From contig CAAGFH010000186.1 in the NCBI GenBank assembly GCA_900769095.1, positions 1 to 6,380 on the forward strand: a DNA stretch of 6,380 bases, written 5' to 3'. Source of the stretch: Methanobacteriaceae archaeon (GTDB lineage: Archaea > Methanobacteriota > Methanobacteria > Methanobacteriales > Methanobacteriaceae). Both the position numbers and the translations under genes were made by a program. The notes below the pieces were generated by a model, which did no database searches, was not told where the DNA came from, and saw nothing but the letters and a program-made list of their open reading frames with translations. Positions 1 through 6,380 of this stretch are shown here, one piece after another (position 1 is the stretch's first letter; each line of letters begins with the position of its first letter).

Positions 1-347
<347 letters not shown>

Positions 348-348
348 A

Positions 349-1557
349 TTATATTCTATATCCTGATTCTTCGTGTAATGAAGAGTCAAGCCCTCTGATT
401 TCTTCTTTCTCATCTACTCTTAATCCTATTACAATATCTAATACTTTTCCAATGATATAACTTACTGTAAATGAATAAGCAATTGTTGCAACGACAGCTA
501 TTATTTGAATAGTTAATTGGGAAGGATTTCCGTAGAAAAATCCTGCAACTCCATTAATTGATGGTGCTGCAAATAAACCTGTTGCAATTAATCCCCAGAC
601 ACCTGAAAGTCCGTGAACTCCAAATACATCCAAAGCATCGTCGTATCCGAATTTGCTTTTGATATAAAATACTGCATAGTATGAAATTAATGAAGCACCT
701 GCTCCGATAATCATTGCTCCTGAAAATGAAACAAATCCTGCTGCAGGAGTAATTGCTACTAATCCTGCTACTGCTCCGGTAATTGCTCCTAAGACTGTTG
801 GTTTTCCAGCATTGAATACATCTAAAAGTAACCATACAATCATTGCAACTGCTGCTGCAGTATTTGAAACAAGAATTGCTGAACCTGCTAAACCGTTAGC
901 TGCAAGTGCAGATCCTCCATTGAATCCCATCCATCCAAACCATAAAAATCCAGCACCTAAAACTGAATATCCGAGGTTATGTGGAAGAAGTGAAGTGTCT
1001 TTTCTTTTTCCAAGAATTAAAGCTAAAGCAAGAGCGGAAAAACCGGAGTTAACTTCTACTGCAACTCCTCCTGCAAAATCAATAGCTCCCATATTCATTA
1101 ACCATCCGCCACCCCAGATCCAGTGACAGATTGGAACGTAAACAAGTGTTGCCCATAGGATAATGAATAAAACCCATGCTTTTGTTTTCATTCTTCCAAC
1201 GATTGCTCCTGAAACAACTGCTGCAGTTAATCCTGCAAAGGTTAGTTGAAATCCAGCATATACTAATGTTGGAATTGAACCTGTTAGTGCATTAACGCCG
1301 ATTCCTTCCATAAATAATGTTTTTGGAATTCCTATTAATCCCATTAAACTTGAATCGGAAAATGCAAACTGATATCCGTACATAATCCATAGAATGCTAA
1401 CAATAGCAAATGCAATTAAAGACAAGAACATTGAGTTTAAAACGTTCTTTCTTTTTGATAAACCACCATAAAAAAACGCGATACCTGGAATACTCATTAA
1501 TAAAACCATAATGGTTGCAACGAGCATCCATGCAGTATCTCCAGTACTTAAAACCAT
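349..1557 (-). CDS. amtB: Ammonium transporter Amt with Glu in place of the first twin-His residue
   Basis: This is an Amt/MEP/Rh-family ammonium channel of the cell membrane, a trimer with about 11 membrane helices per subunit. With the start at 1557 it is 402 aa, the usual family size, and begins directly with the conserved DTAWML helix-1 motif. Visible landmarks include PGIAFFYGG (about 24-32), the periplasmic Phe gate F107, W148 in the WGGG motif, D160 in GAIDFAGG, the second Phe gate F212 in WMGFNGGS, and the second pore histidine H315 in DVFGVHG. The C-terminal tail ([12 protein letters not shown], ending HEESGY) is the conserved cytoplasmic segment that contacts GlnK. The residue aligning with E. 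coli AmtB H168, the first pore histidine, is Glu (GAA, 1056-1054). The start was chosen because GTGAT lies 4 nt upstream and the family N-terminus begins there. The frame stays open upstream to a TTG at 1665, but that codon lies upstream of the TATA box. A predicted promoter and NrpR operator precede the gene; glnK follows. Confidence 0.95.
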   Translation of the reverse strand: MVLSTGDTAWMLVATIMVLLMSIPGIAFFYGGLSKRKNVLNSMFLSLIAFAIVSILWIMYGYQFAFSDSSLMGLIGIPKTLFMEGIGVNALTGSIPTLVYAGFQLTFAGLTAAVVSGAIVGRMKTKAWVLFIILWATLVYVPICHWIWGGGWLMNMGAIDFAGGVAVEVNSGFSALALALILGKRKDTSLLPHNLGYSVLGAGFLWFGWMGFNGGSALAANGLAGSAILVSNTAAAVAMIVWLLLDVFNAGKPTVLGAITGAVAGLVAITPAAGFVSFSGAMIIGAGASLISYYAVFYIKSKFGYDDALDVFGVHGLSGVWGLIATGLFAAPSINGVAGFFYGNPSQLTIQIIAVVATIAYSFTVSYIIGKVLDIVIGLRVDEKEEIRGLDSSLHEESGYRI

Positions 1558-1561
1558 AATA

Positions 1562-1566
1562 ATCAC
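1562..1566 (-). promoter_or_regulatory. Ribosome binding site of amt (decides the start)
   Basis: GTGAT, within the longer match AGTGATT, lies 4 nt before the ATG at 1557. It is a partial match to the archaeal GGTGAT Shine-Dalgarno. The other in-frame ATG, at 1602-1600, has no such site and falls inside the operator repeat, so 1557 is preferred. Confidence 0.6.
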
Positions 1567-1593
1567 TAAATAAATTGAACTATCTAAATCATC

Positions 1594-1620
1594 GGAAAAC
1601 ATTGTCGGAAAATGTCTTCC
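1594..1620. repeat. 27-bp imperfect inverted repeat enclosing the NrpR operator
   Basis: On the coding strand the arms are GGAAGACATT (1620-1611) and AATGTTTTCC (1603-1594), separated by 7 nt. The arms are complementary at 9 of 10 positions, and the one mismatch becomes a G-U pair in RNA. The distal arm supplies a second TTCC half-site, so this may be a double or extended operator, or a hairpin at the very 5' end of the amt mRNA. Confidence 0.7.
1607..1620. promoter_or_regulatory. NrpR operator (GGAA-N6-TTCC) of the amt-glnK operon
   Basis: The plus strand reads GGAA AATGTC TTCC, an exact match to the palindromic operator bound by the nitrogen repressor NrpR in Methanococcus and related methanogens. 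It begins 26 nt downstream of the amt TATA box, so it should sit at or just after the transcription start, a position described for NrpR operators. In the known system NrpR represses during ammonium excess and is released by 2-oxoglutarate, which suits an ammonium-transport operon. A single such motif could occur by chance, but not readily at this place and before this gene. Confidence 0.85.
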
Positions 1621-1646
1621 ACTAAATATTATTTTATAAAAAAGAG

Positions 1647-1654
1647 TATATAAA
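1647..1654 (-). promoter_or_regulatory. Predicted amt-glnK promoter (TATA box)
   Basis: The coding strand reads TTTATATA, a typical methanogen TATA box, preceded by an A-rich stretch (TAAACA) where the TFB recognition element would be. Transcription is expected to start about 25 nt downstream, near 1624, giving a 5' leader of about 65 nt before the ATG at 1557. No other comparable box lies between uvrA and amt. Confidence 0.7.
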
Positions 1655-1668
1655 TGTTTAGTCAATTC

Positions 1669-1690
1669 AAAAAAATAAGAAAAAAAGAAA
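1669..1690 (-). terminator. Oligo-T terminator of uvrA
   Basis: Just downstream of the uvrA stop codon (TAG, 1697-1695) the coding strand becomes T-rich, with consecutive T tracts including an unbroken run of seven at 1675-1669. Archaeal RNA polymerase terminates at such tracts without needing a hairpin, and no clear stem-loop is seen. It separates uvrA from the amt promoter, which begins about 15 nt further on. Confidence 0.6.
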
Positions 1691-1694
1691 TTAG

Positions 1695-4580
1695 CTATTT
1701 GCCAAAGTCTTCAACTAATTCCTTTGCATAAGGAGTGATATTCTCATTAAGCATTTTTTCTAAGAACTTACCAGTGTAAGTTCCGGATTTTGCGATTTCT
1801 TCAGGAGTTCCAGTAGCAATAACCTGACCTCCACCATCACCACCGTCTGGACCTAAATCAATAATATGATCAGCAGTTTTGATAACATCCAAATTGTGTT
1901 CAATAACAACAACTGAATTACCAGAATCTGTTAATCTTGCTAAAACTTCAAGTAATTTTTCAATATCAGCAAAATGAAGACCTGTAGTAGGTTCATCTAA
2001 AATATATAATGTTTTACCAGTACTTGACCGGGATAACTCTTTTGCTAATTTAATTCTTTGAGCTTCCCCACCAGACAATGTAGTTGCAGGCTGACCAATC
2101 TTCATGTAACCTAAACCAACATCATATAAAGTTTGAAGCTTTTTAGCTATTTTAGGAATGTTTTCAAAGAATTCCAATGCTTCTTCTACAGTCATCTCCA
2201 AGACTTCGTAGATGTTTTTACCTTTGTATCTGATATCTAAAGTCTCTTCATTGTATCTTTTACCGCCACAGACTTCACATGGTACATAAACATCTGCTAA
2301 GAAGTGCATTTCAATTTGAACAATACCATCACCAGAACATGCTTCACATCTTCCGCCTTTTACGTTAAATGAGAATCTACCAGGTTTATATCCTCTTGCT
2401 TTTGCTTCTGGAGTATTTGCAAATAAGTCACGAATATCTGTAAATAATCCAGTGTATGTTGCCGGATTTGAACGTGGAGTTCTACCAATAGGTTTTTGGT
2501 TAATAGCAATAACCTTATCAATATTTTCCAATCCTTCAATTTCATCAAATTTACCTGCAAAAGTGAATTTATTTGATAATTTACCCTGAGTACCTTTGTA
2601 GAGAATTTCATTAATTAAACTACTTTTACCAGATCCACTTACACCAGTTACACAGGTAAATGTTCCTAATGGGATTTCAACATCAACATTTTTGAGGTTG
2701 TTTTGGGCAGCACCGATAATTTTAATGAAATTACCGTTTCCAGGTCTTCTTTGTTTTGGAATATCAATCTTTTTAGCTCTTGATATGTATTGACCTGTAA
2801 TTGAGTCAGGATTTTTCATAATCTCCAATGGAGTTCCCTGAGCAACTACTTTACCACCGTGTTCTCCAGCCCCAGGACCAATATCTACAACATAATCTGC
2901 AGATAAAATTGTTTCTTCGTCGTGTTCTACAACAACAAGAGTGTTTCCAAGATCTTTAAGTCTTTTTAAAGCTTCAATAAGTTTTACATTATCTCTTTGG
3001 TGAAGACCGATACTTGGTTCATCCAAGATATACAATACACCAACAAGACCTGAACCAATTTGAGTTGCTAATCTGATTCTTTGAGCTTCCCCTCCAGATA
3101 ATGTACCGGAAGACCTTGACATGGACAAGTAGTCAAGTCCAACTTCAACTAAGAAGCTTAAACGTTCTTTAATTTCTTTTAAGACTTCTTTTGCGATGAA
3201 ATTTTCTCTTTCAGTTAATGTTAATTCCTGGAAGAATTGATGTGAATCTTTAATTGCAAGATCACAAATGTCAATAATTGATTTTCCACCAACAGTAACT
3301 GCTAAAACTTCAGGTCTAAGTCTTTTACCATCACAGACATGGCATTTTCTATCAGACATGTATTTTGAGAGGTGTTTTCTTGAGTAATTGGATTTAGTTT
3401 CCAAGTATAACCTTTCCATTCTTGGAATTACACCTTCAAATTTACGATTTACCATGTAAGATTTGTTTTTTCTTTTGAAGTTAAATGGAATCTTATCATC
3501 ACAACCATATAAAATAGTATTTTGATATTCTTTATCCAAATCCTGGAATGGAACGTCCATACTGAAATTAAAGTGCTTTGAAACTGCTTCAAGCATTTGA
3601 TAGTAATAGTTTTCTTTTGTTGATGATTTTGACCATGGAGCAATAGCTCCTTCATTTAATGTTAATTTTTTATCAGGAACAACCAAATCAGGGTCAATTT
3701 CCATTTTAGAACCTATACCATTACATTCAGGACAAGCCCCTTGAGGTGCGTTAAATGAAAACATCCTAGGAGTTAATTCTTCAAAATTGATTCCACAGTC
3801 AACACATGCAAAATGTTCTGAGTATTTTTTCTCATATTCTTCTTCACCTGAGAATAAAATTGTAATTAATCCTTCGGAAAACTCAGATGCAGTCTCAAGA
3901 GAGTCAACTAATCTTCTTTTAAACTCAACATCACTTCTTGTTTTGAGTCTGTCAACTACAACATCAATACTGTGTCGGTATGTTTTTGCAAGGTCAATAT
4001 CTTCATCCAAATCTCTTATCTCACCATCAACACGTGCACGAACAAAACCTTTGTTTCTTAAATCTTCAAAGACATCCTTGTGTTGTCCTTTTTTATCTCT
4101 AATAACAGGTGCTAAGACTTGAATTTTGAGTCCTTCACCTTCTTCAATAATTGCATCTGCAATTTGACCTAATGTTTGTTGTGAAATTTCTTTTCCACAT
4201 TTAGGACAGTGAGGAATCCCAATTCTTGCAAATAATAGTCTTAAATAATCATAAATTTCTGTAATTGTTCCTACTGTTGAACGTGGATTTTCCCTTGTAG
4301 TTTTTTGATCAATGGAAATAGCAGGGGACAATCCTTCAATGGATTCCATTTCAGGCTTTTTCATTTGACCTAAAAACTGTCTTGCATAAGCAGATAAAGA
4401 TTCAACATATCTACGCTGTCCTTCAGCATATATTGTATCAAAAGCTAATGAAGACTTACCAGATCCACTTAAACCAGTAATTACAATAAACTCATCACGA
4501 GGGACGCTAACATCAATATTTTGTAAATTATGTTCACGTGCTCCTTTGATGACAATTTGTTTTTTAGAATCTTCAGCCAT
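1695..4580 (-). CDS. uvrA: Excinuclease ABC subunit A (UvrA)
   Basis: UvrA is the ATPase that scans DNA for bulky lesions in nucleotide excision repair and loads UvrB onto them. At 961 aa the protein has the usual length and is intact. It has the two ABC ATPase halves of the family. The first half has Walker [10 protein letters not shown] (36-44), ABC signature LSGGEAQ (494-500) and Walker B ending LYILDEP (516-522). The second half has Walker [10 protein letters not shown] (646-654), signature LSGGEAQ (835-841) and Walker B LYILDEP (858-864). Cysteine pairs for zinc modules are C259/C262 with C283/C286 (20-residue gap), C745/C748 with C768/C771 (19-residue gap, the C-terminal DNA-binding finger), and C125/C128, which probably pairs with C413/C416. 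The start at 4580 opens into the family N-terminus ([12 protein letters not shown]) and fits a TATA box about 25 nt upstream; no Shine-Dalgarno is visible. uvrB lies upstream on the same strand beyond a terminator, so the two are neighbours but probably separate transcripts. Confidence 0.98.
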   Translation of the reverse strand: MAEDSKKQIVIKGAREHNLQNIDVSVPRDEFIVITGLSGSGKSSLAFDTIYAEGQRRYVESLSAYARQFLGQMKKPEMESIEGLSPAISIDQKTTRENPRSTVGTITEIYDYLRLLFARIGIPHCPKCGKEISQQTLGQIADAIIEEGEGLKIQVLAPVIRDKKGQHKDVFEDLRNKGFVRARVDGEIRDLDEDIDLAKTYRHSIDVVVDRLKTRSDVEFKRRLVDSLETASEFSEGLITILFSGEEEYEKKYSEHFACVDCGINFEELTPRMFSFNAPQGACPECNGIGSKMEIDPDLVVPDKKLTLNEGAIAPWSKSSTKENYYYQMLEAVSKHFNFSMDVPFQDLDKEYQNTILYGCDDKIPFNFKRKNKSYMVNRKFEGVIPRMERLYLETKSNYSRKHLSKYMSDRKCHVCDGKRLRPEVLAVTVGGKSIIDICDLAIKDSHQFFQELTLTERENFIAKEVLKEIKERLSFLVEVGLDYLSMSRSSGTLSGGEAQRIRLATQIGSGLVGVLYILDEPSIGLHQRDNVKLIEALKRLKDLGNTLVVVEHDEETILSADYVVDIGPGAGEHGGKVVAQGTPLEIMKNPDSITGQYISRAKKIDIPKQRRPGNGNFIKIIGAAQNNLKNVDVEIPLGTFTCVTGVSGSGKSSLINEILYKGTQGKLSNKFTFAGKFDEIEGLENIDKVIAINQKPIGRTPRSNPATYTGLFTDIRDLFANTPEAKARGYKPGRFSFNVKGGRCEACSGDGIVQIEMHFLADVYVPCEVCGGKRYNEETLDIRYKGKNIYEVLEMTVEEALEFFENIPKIAKKLQTLYDVGLGYMKIGQPATTLSGGEAQRIKLAKELSRSSTGKTLYILDEPTTGLHFADIEKLLEVLARLTDSGNSVVVIEHNLDVIKTADHIIDLGPDGGDGGGQVIATGTPEEIAKSGTYTGKFLEKMLNENITPYAKELVEDFGK

Positions 4581-4603
4581 AAACTACTATTAGATAACCT
4601 AGC

Positions 4604-4611
4604 ATATATAA
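4604..4611 (-). promoter_or_regulatory. Predicted uvrA promoter (TATA box), probably leaderless transcript
   Basis: The coding strand reads TTATATAT with a purine-rich AAAAGG directly upstream as a possible TFB recognition element. The box centre lies about 27 nt before the uvrA ATG (4580-4578). Transcription would therefore start at, or within a few bases of, the start codon. The lack of a Shine-Dalgarno close to the ATG agrees with a leaderless mRNA. Confidence 0.65.
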
Positions 4612-4635
4612 CCTTTTAGAGAGCATATGAAAAGT

Positions 4636-4664
4636 AAAAAAAAAAGAATGTGTAAAAACACATT
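4636..4664 (-). terminator. Hairpin plus T10 terminator of uvrB
   Basis: On the coding strand a perfect 7-bp stem, AATGTGT (4664-4658) with ACACATT (4653-4647), closes a TTTT loop. After one C it is followed by ten consecutive Ts (4645-4636). A further T8 run (4680-4673) directly follows the uvrB stop codon. The layout resembles a bacterial intrinsic terminator, though the stem is AT-rich and the T tracts alone may be enough for an archaeal polymerase. Confidence 0.75.
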
Positions 4665-4680
4665 AAAATTTTAAAAAAAA

Positions 4681-6380
4681 TTATTTATCCATACCTTTTA
4701 AGGCATAGAGTTTGTTTCTTAGTTCTGCAGCTCTTTCAAAGTCAAGTCTTGAAGCTGCTTCCTTCATGTCTTTTTCAATATCTTTAATGAGTAAACGAAG
4801 CTCATCTTTTGGCATTTTACTAATATCAGTACCTTTAATGCCTTTATATTTTTCATCTTCCTGAGATAATTTTTCTTTTAATGTTCTTTGAGCAGATGTT
4901 GGTGTGATACCGTGAACCTCATTGTATTTCATCTGTAGTTTACGCCTTTTAACTGTGGTATTATATGCATTCATTACTGAATCTGTTTTTTCATCAGCAT
5001 ACATTATCACACGGCCGTTGACGTTTCTTGCTGCACGTCCAATGGTTTGTATTAAGGAAGTTTCGTTTCTTAAAAATCCTTCTTTATCTGCATCGAGAAT
5101 AGCTACAAGTGATACTTCAGGCAAATCCAAACCTTCTCTTAAAAGGTTTACACCGACAAGTACATCGAATTTACCACGTCTTAAATCATCAATGATTTCA
5201 ATACGCTCTAAAGTATCGATTTCTGAGTGCATATATCTTACTTTAACACCTATACGTGCATAATAATCAGTTAAATCCTCTGCCATTCTTTTGGTTAGAG
5301 TTGTAACCAATATTCTTTCGTCCTTTTTGACAGTTTCCTGAACTTCTTTAAGTAAATCTTCAACCTGATCTGCTACAGGCCTTATTATTACTTCAGGGTC
5401 AACCAGACCAGTTGGTCTTATGATTTGTTCAACAACATTTCTTGATTTTGCAAGTTCATAAGCTGCAGGTGTTGCTGATACATAAATAACCTGATTTACA
5501 GAAGATTCAAACTCTTCAAATCTTAAAGGACGGTTTTCTTTAGCAGAAGGTAATCTGAAACCATAATCTACAAGAGTTTCTTTACGTGCACGGTCTCCAT
5601 TATACATTCCTCTAATTTGAGGTACAGTAACGTGAGACTCATCAATTATTGTTAAAAAGTCATCTGGGAAATATTGTAATAAGGAATATGGTTTATCTCC
5701 CCAGTTACGACCGGAAAGGTGCATAGAGTAATTTTCAACACCAGTACAGTATCCCATTTCCTTAAGCATTTCAATATCAAAACGGGTTCTCTGCTCCAGT
5801 CTTTGAGCTTCCAATAGCTTGCCCATTGCTTTTAATTCGGATAATCTCTCATCAAGTTCATTTGTAATTTTTGAGAGTGCTTCACCCATTTTATCCTGGC
5901 CGACAACAAAGTGCTTTGCAGGGAAAATCATATATCTGTTTAGAGATTCCTGTTTTTTTCCAGTAACTCTATCAATTAAGCTAATTGCATCGATTTCATC
6001 ACCGAATAGCTCAATTCTAATTGGTGGAGTTCCATGAACAGGATTGATTTCAATAACATCTCCCCTGACTCTGAATTGACCACGGGCAAATTCAATATCA
6101 TTACGTTCATATTGCATGAAGACTAAACGAGCCAATATTTCAGATCTTTCGTAAGTATCTCCAACAGCTATTCCAAAGGCAAATTCTCCATAATCTTCAG
6201 GAGAACCTACACCATAAATACAGCTTACACTACTAATGACAATAACATCATCTCTGGATAATAATGATTGAGTTGCAGAATGCCTCATTATATCAATATC
6301 TTCATTTACAGAAGATTCTTTATCAATAAAGGTGTCTGTTCTTGGTACGTAAGCTTCAGGCTGATAGTAATCATAATAAC
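4681..6380 (-). CDS. uvrB: Excinuclease ABC subunit B (UvrB), N-terminus outside window
   Basis: UvrB is the helicase-like ATPase that receives damaged DNA from UvrA, verifies the lesion and recruits UvrC for incision. The frame is open to the right edge, giving 565 visible residues and ending at TAA (4683-4681). The first visible residues, [12 protein letters not shown], are the start of the beta-hairpin that clamps DNA and align near residue 92 of bacterial UvrB. About 90 residues, with Walker A, are therefore missing only because of the window edge. In visible numbering, the helicase motifs are IIDESHV (244-250, Walker B type), VSATP (300-304), [10 protein letters not shown] (about 360-369), [12 protein letters not shown] (414-425) and QTIGRAARN (444-452). 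The UvrA-contacting domain ([10 protein letters not shown] type) lies around 100-110. A C-terminal UVR coiled-coil that binds UvrC lies at about 527-561. An ATG at 6288 is internal, since conserved family sequence continues upstream. No frameshift or lost motif is seen. Confidence 0.97.
   Translation of the reverse strand, partial: YYDYYQPEAYVPRTDTFIDKESSVNEDIDIMRHSATQSLLSRDDVIVISSVSCIYGVGSPEDYGEFAFGIAVGDTYERSEILARLVFMQYERNDIEFARGQFRVRGDVIEINPVHGTPPIRIELFGDEIDAISLIDRVTGKKQESLNRYMIFPAKHFVVGQDKMGEALSKITNELDERLSELKAMGKLLEAQRLEQRTRFDIEMLKEMGYCTGVENYSMHLSGRNWGDKPYSLLQYFPDDFLTIIDESHVTVPQIRGMYNGDRARKETLVDYGFRLPSAKENRPLRFEEFESSVNQVIYVSATPAAYELAKSRNVVEQIIRPTGLVDPEVIIRPVADQVEDLLKEVQETVKKDERILVTTLTKRMAEDLTDYYARIGVKVRYMHSEIDTLERIEIIDDLRRGKFDVLVGVNLLREGLDLPEVSLVAILDADKEGFLRNETSLIQTIGRAARNVNGRVIMYADEKTDSVMNAYNTTVKRRKLQMKYNEVHGITPTSAQRTLKEKLSQEDEKYKGIKGTDISKMPKDELRLLIKDIEKDMKEAASRLDFERAAELRNKLYALKGMDK

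Noticed and set aside
520..531. GGAA-N4-TTCC inside amt as a second NrpR operator
   Set aside because: The spacer is 4 instead of 6 bases, and the site is deep inside coding sequence far from any promoter.
812..1126. Plus-strand open frame of 104 codons opposite amt
   Set aside because: It lies wholly within the well-supported amt gene, its product is low-complexity Pro/Ala/Ser-rich with no recognisable domain, and it looks like an antisense shadow of codon bias.
1600..1602. ATG at 1602 as the amt start (417 aa)
   Set aside because: It lies inside the operator repeat only about 20 nt after the predicted transcription start, has no Shine-Dalgarno, and adds 15 residues absent from typical family N-termini.
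2360..3655. Short minus-strand open frames in other frames within uvrA (2360-2611, 3449-3655) and a similar one within amt (554-835)
   Set aside because: They overlap intact conserved coding sequence and their products are low-complexity. No frameshift needs to be invoked.
3787..4122. Plus-strand open frame of 111 codons opposite uvrA
   Set aside because: It is antisense to conserved uvrA sequence, the product is Ser/Leu-rich with no known motif, and no promoter or ribosome site supports it.
4922..5263. Plus-strand open frame of 113 codons opposite uvrB
   Set aside because: It lies opposite the conserved helicase motifs of uvrB, which explain the sequence fully.
5819..6037. Plus-strand open frame of 72 codons opposite uvrB
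   Set aside because: It is short, antisense to uvrB, and has no family resemblance.
6286..6288. ATG at 6288 as the true start of uvrB
   Set aside because: The same frame continues upstream to the window edge with the conserved [12 protein letters not shown] beta-hairpin sequence, so this is an internal methionine.

Overview
This AT-rich window looks like the chromosome of a methanogenic euryarchaeon, most plausibly of the Methanobacteriales (Methanobrevibacter-like). The supporting signs are archaeal TATA-box promoters instead of bacterial -35/-10 elements, a GGTGAT-type Shine-Dalgarno, oligo-T terminators, a methanogen-type amt-glnK pair, and an exact match to the GGAA-N6-TTCC operator of the euryarchaeal nitrogen repressor NrpR. 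The genus is an inference. All four genes lie on the minus strand, so the window reads biologically from right to left.

Right half: uvrB is cut by the right window edge and lacks about 90 N-terminal residues, including Walker A. It ends at 4681. A hairpin plus a T10 tract follows. uvrA (1695-4580) then starts from its own TATA box, placed so close to the ATG that the mRNA is probably leaderless. UvrA and UvrB are the damage-recognition and damage-verification proteins of bacterial-type nucleotide excision repair. Some archaea, mainly mesophilic methanogens and haloarchaea, carry this system, and it is generally viewed as bacterial in origin. uvrC is not in the window.

Left half: a T-rich terminator separates uvrA from a nitrogen-assimilation operon. 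It holds amt (ammonium channel, best start at 1557, 402 aa) followed after 12 nt by glnK (PII protein, start at 336). All 112 residues of the family's usual length are visible for GlnK, but its stop codon lies beyond the left edge. GlnK normally plugs the Amt trimer when ammonium is plentiful. NrpR normally represses such operons when 2-oxoglutarate is low.

The window does not appear to hold a new multi-gene system. Two details deserve a second look. The Amt pore has Glu at position 168, where nearly all bacterial and archaeal channels have the first histidine of the twin-His pair. The NrpR operator is nested in a larger 27-bp near-perfect inverted repeat at the expected 5' end of the amt mRNA. 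No RNA genes, mobile elements, CRISPR arrays or long repeats were seen, and no gene-free stretch exceeds 300 bases.
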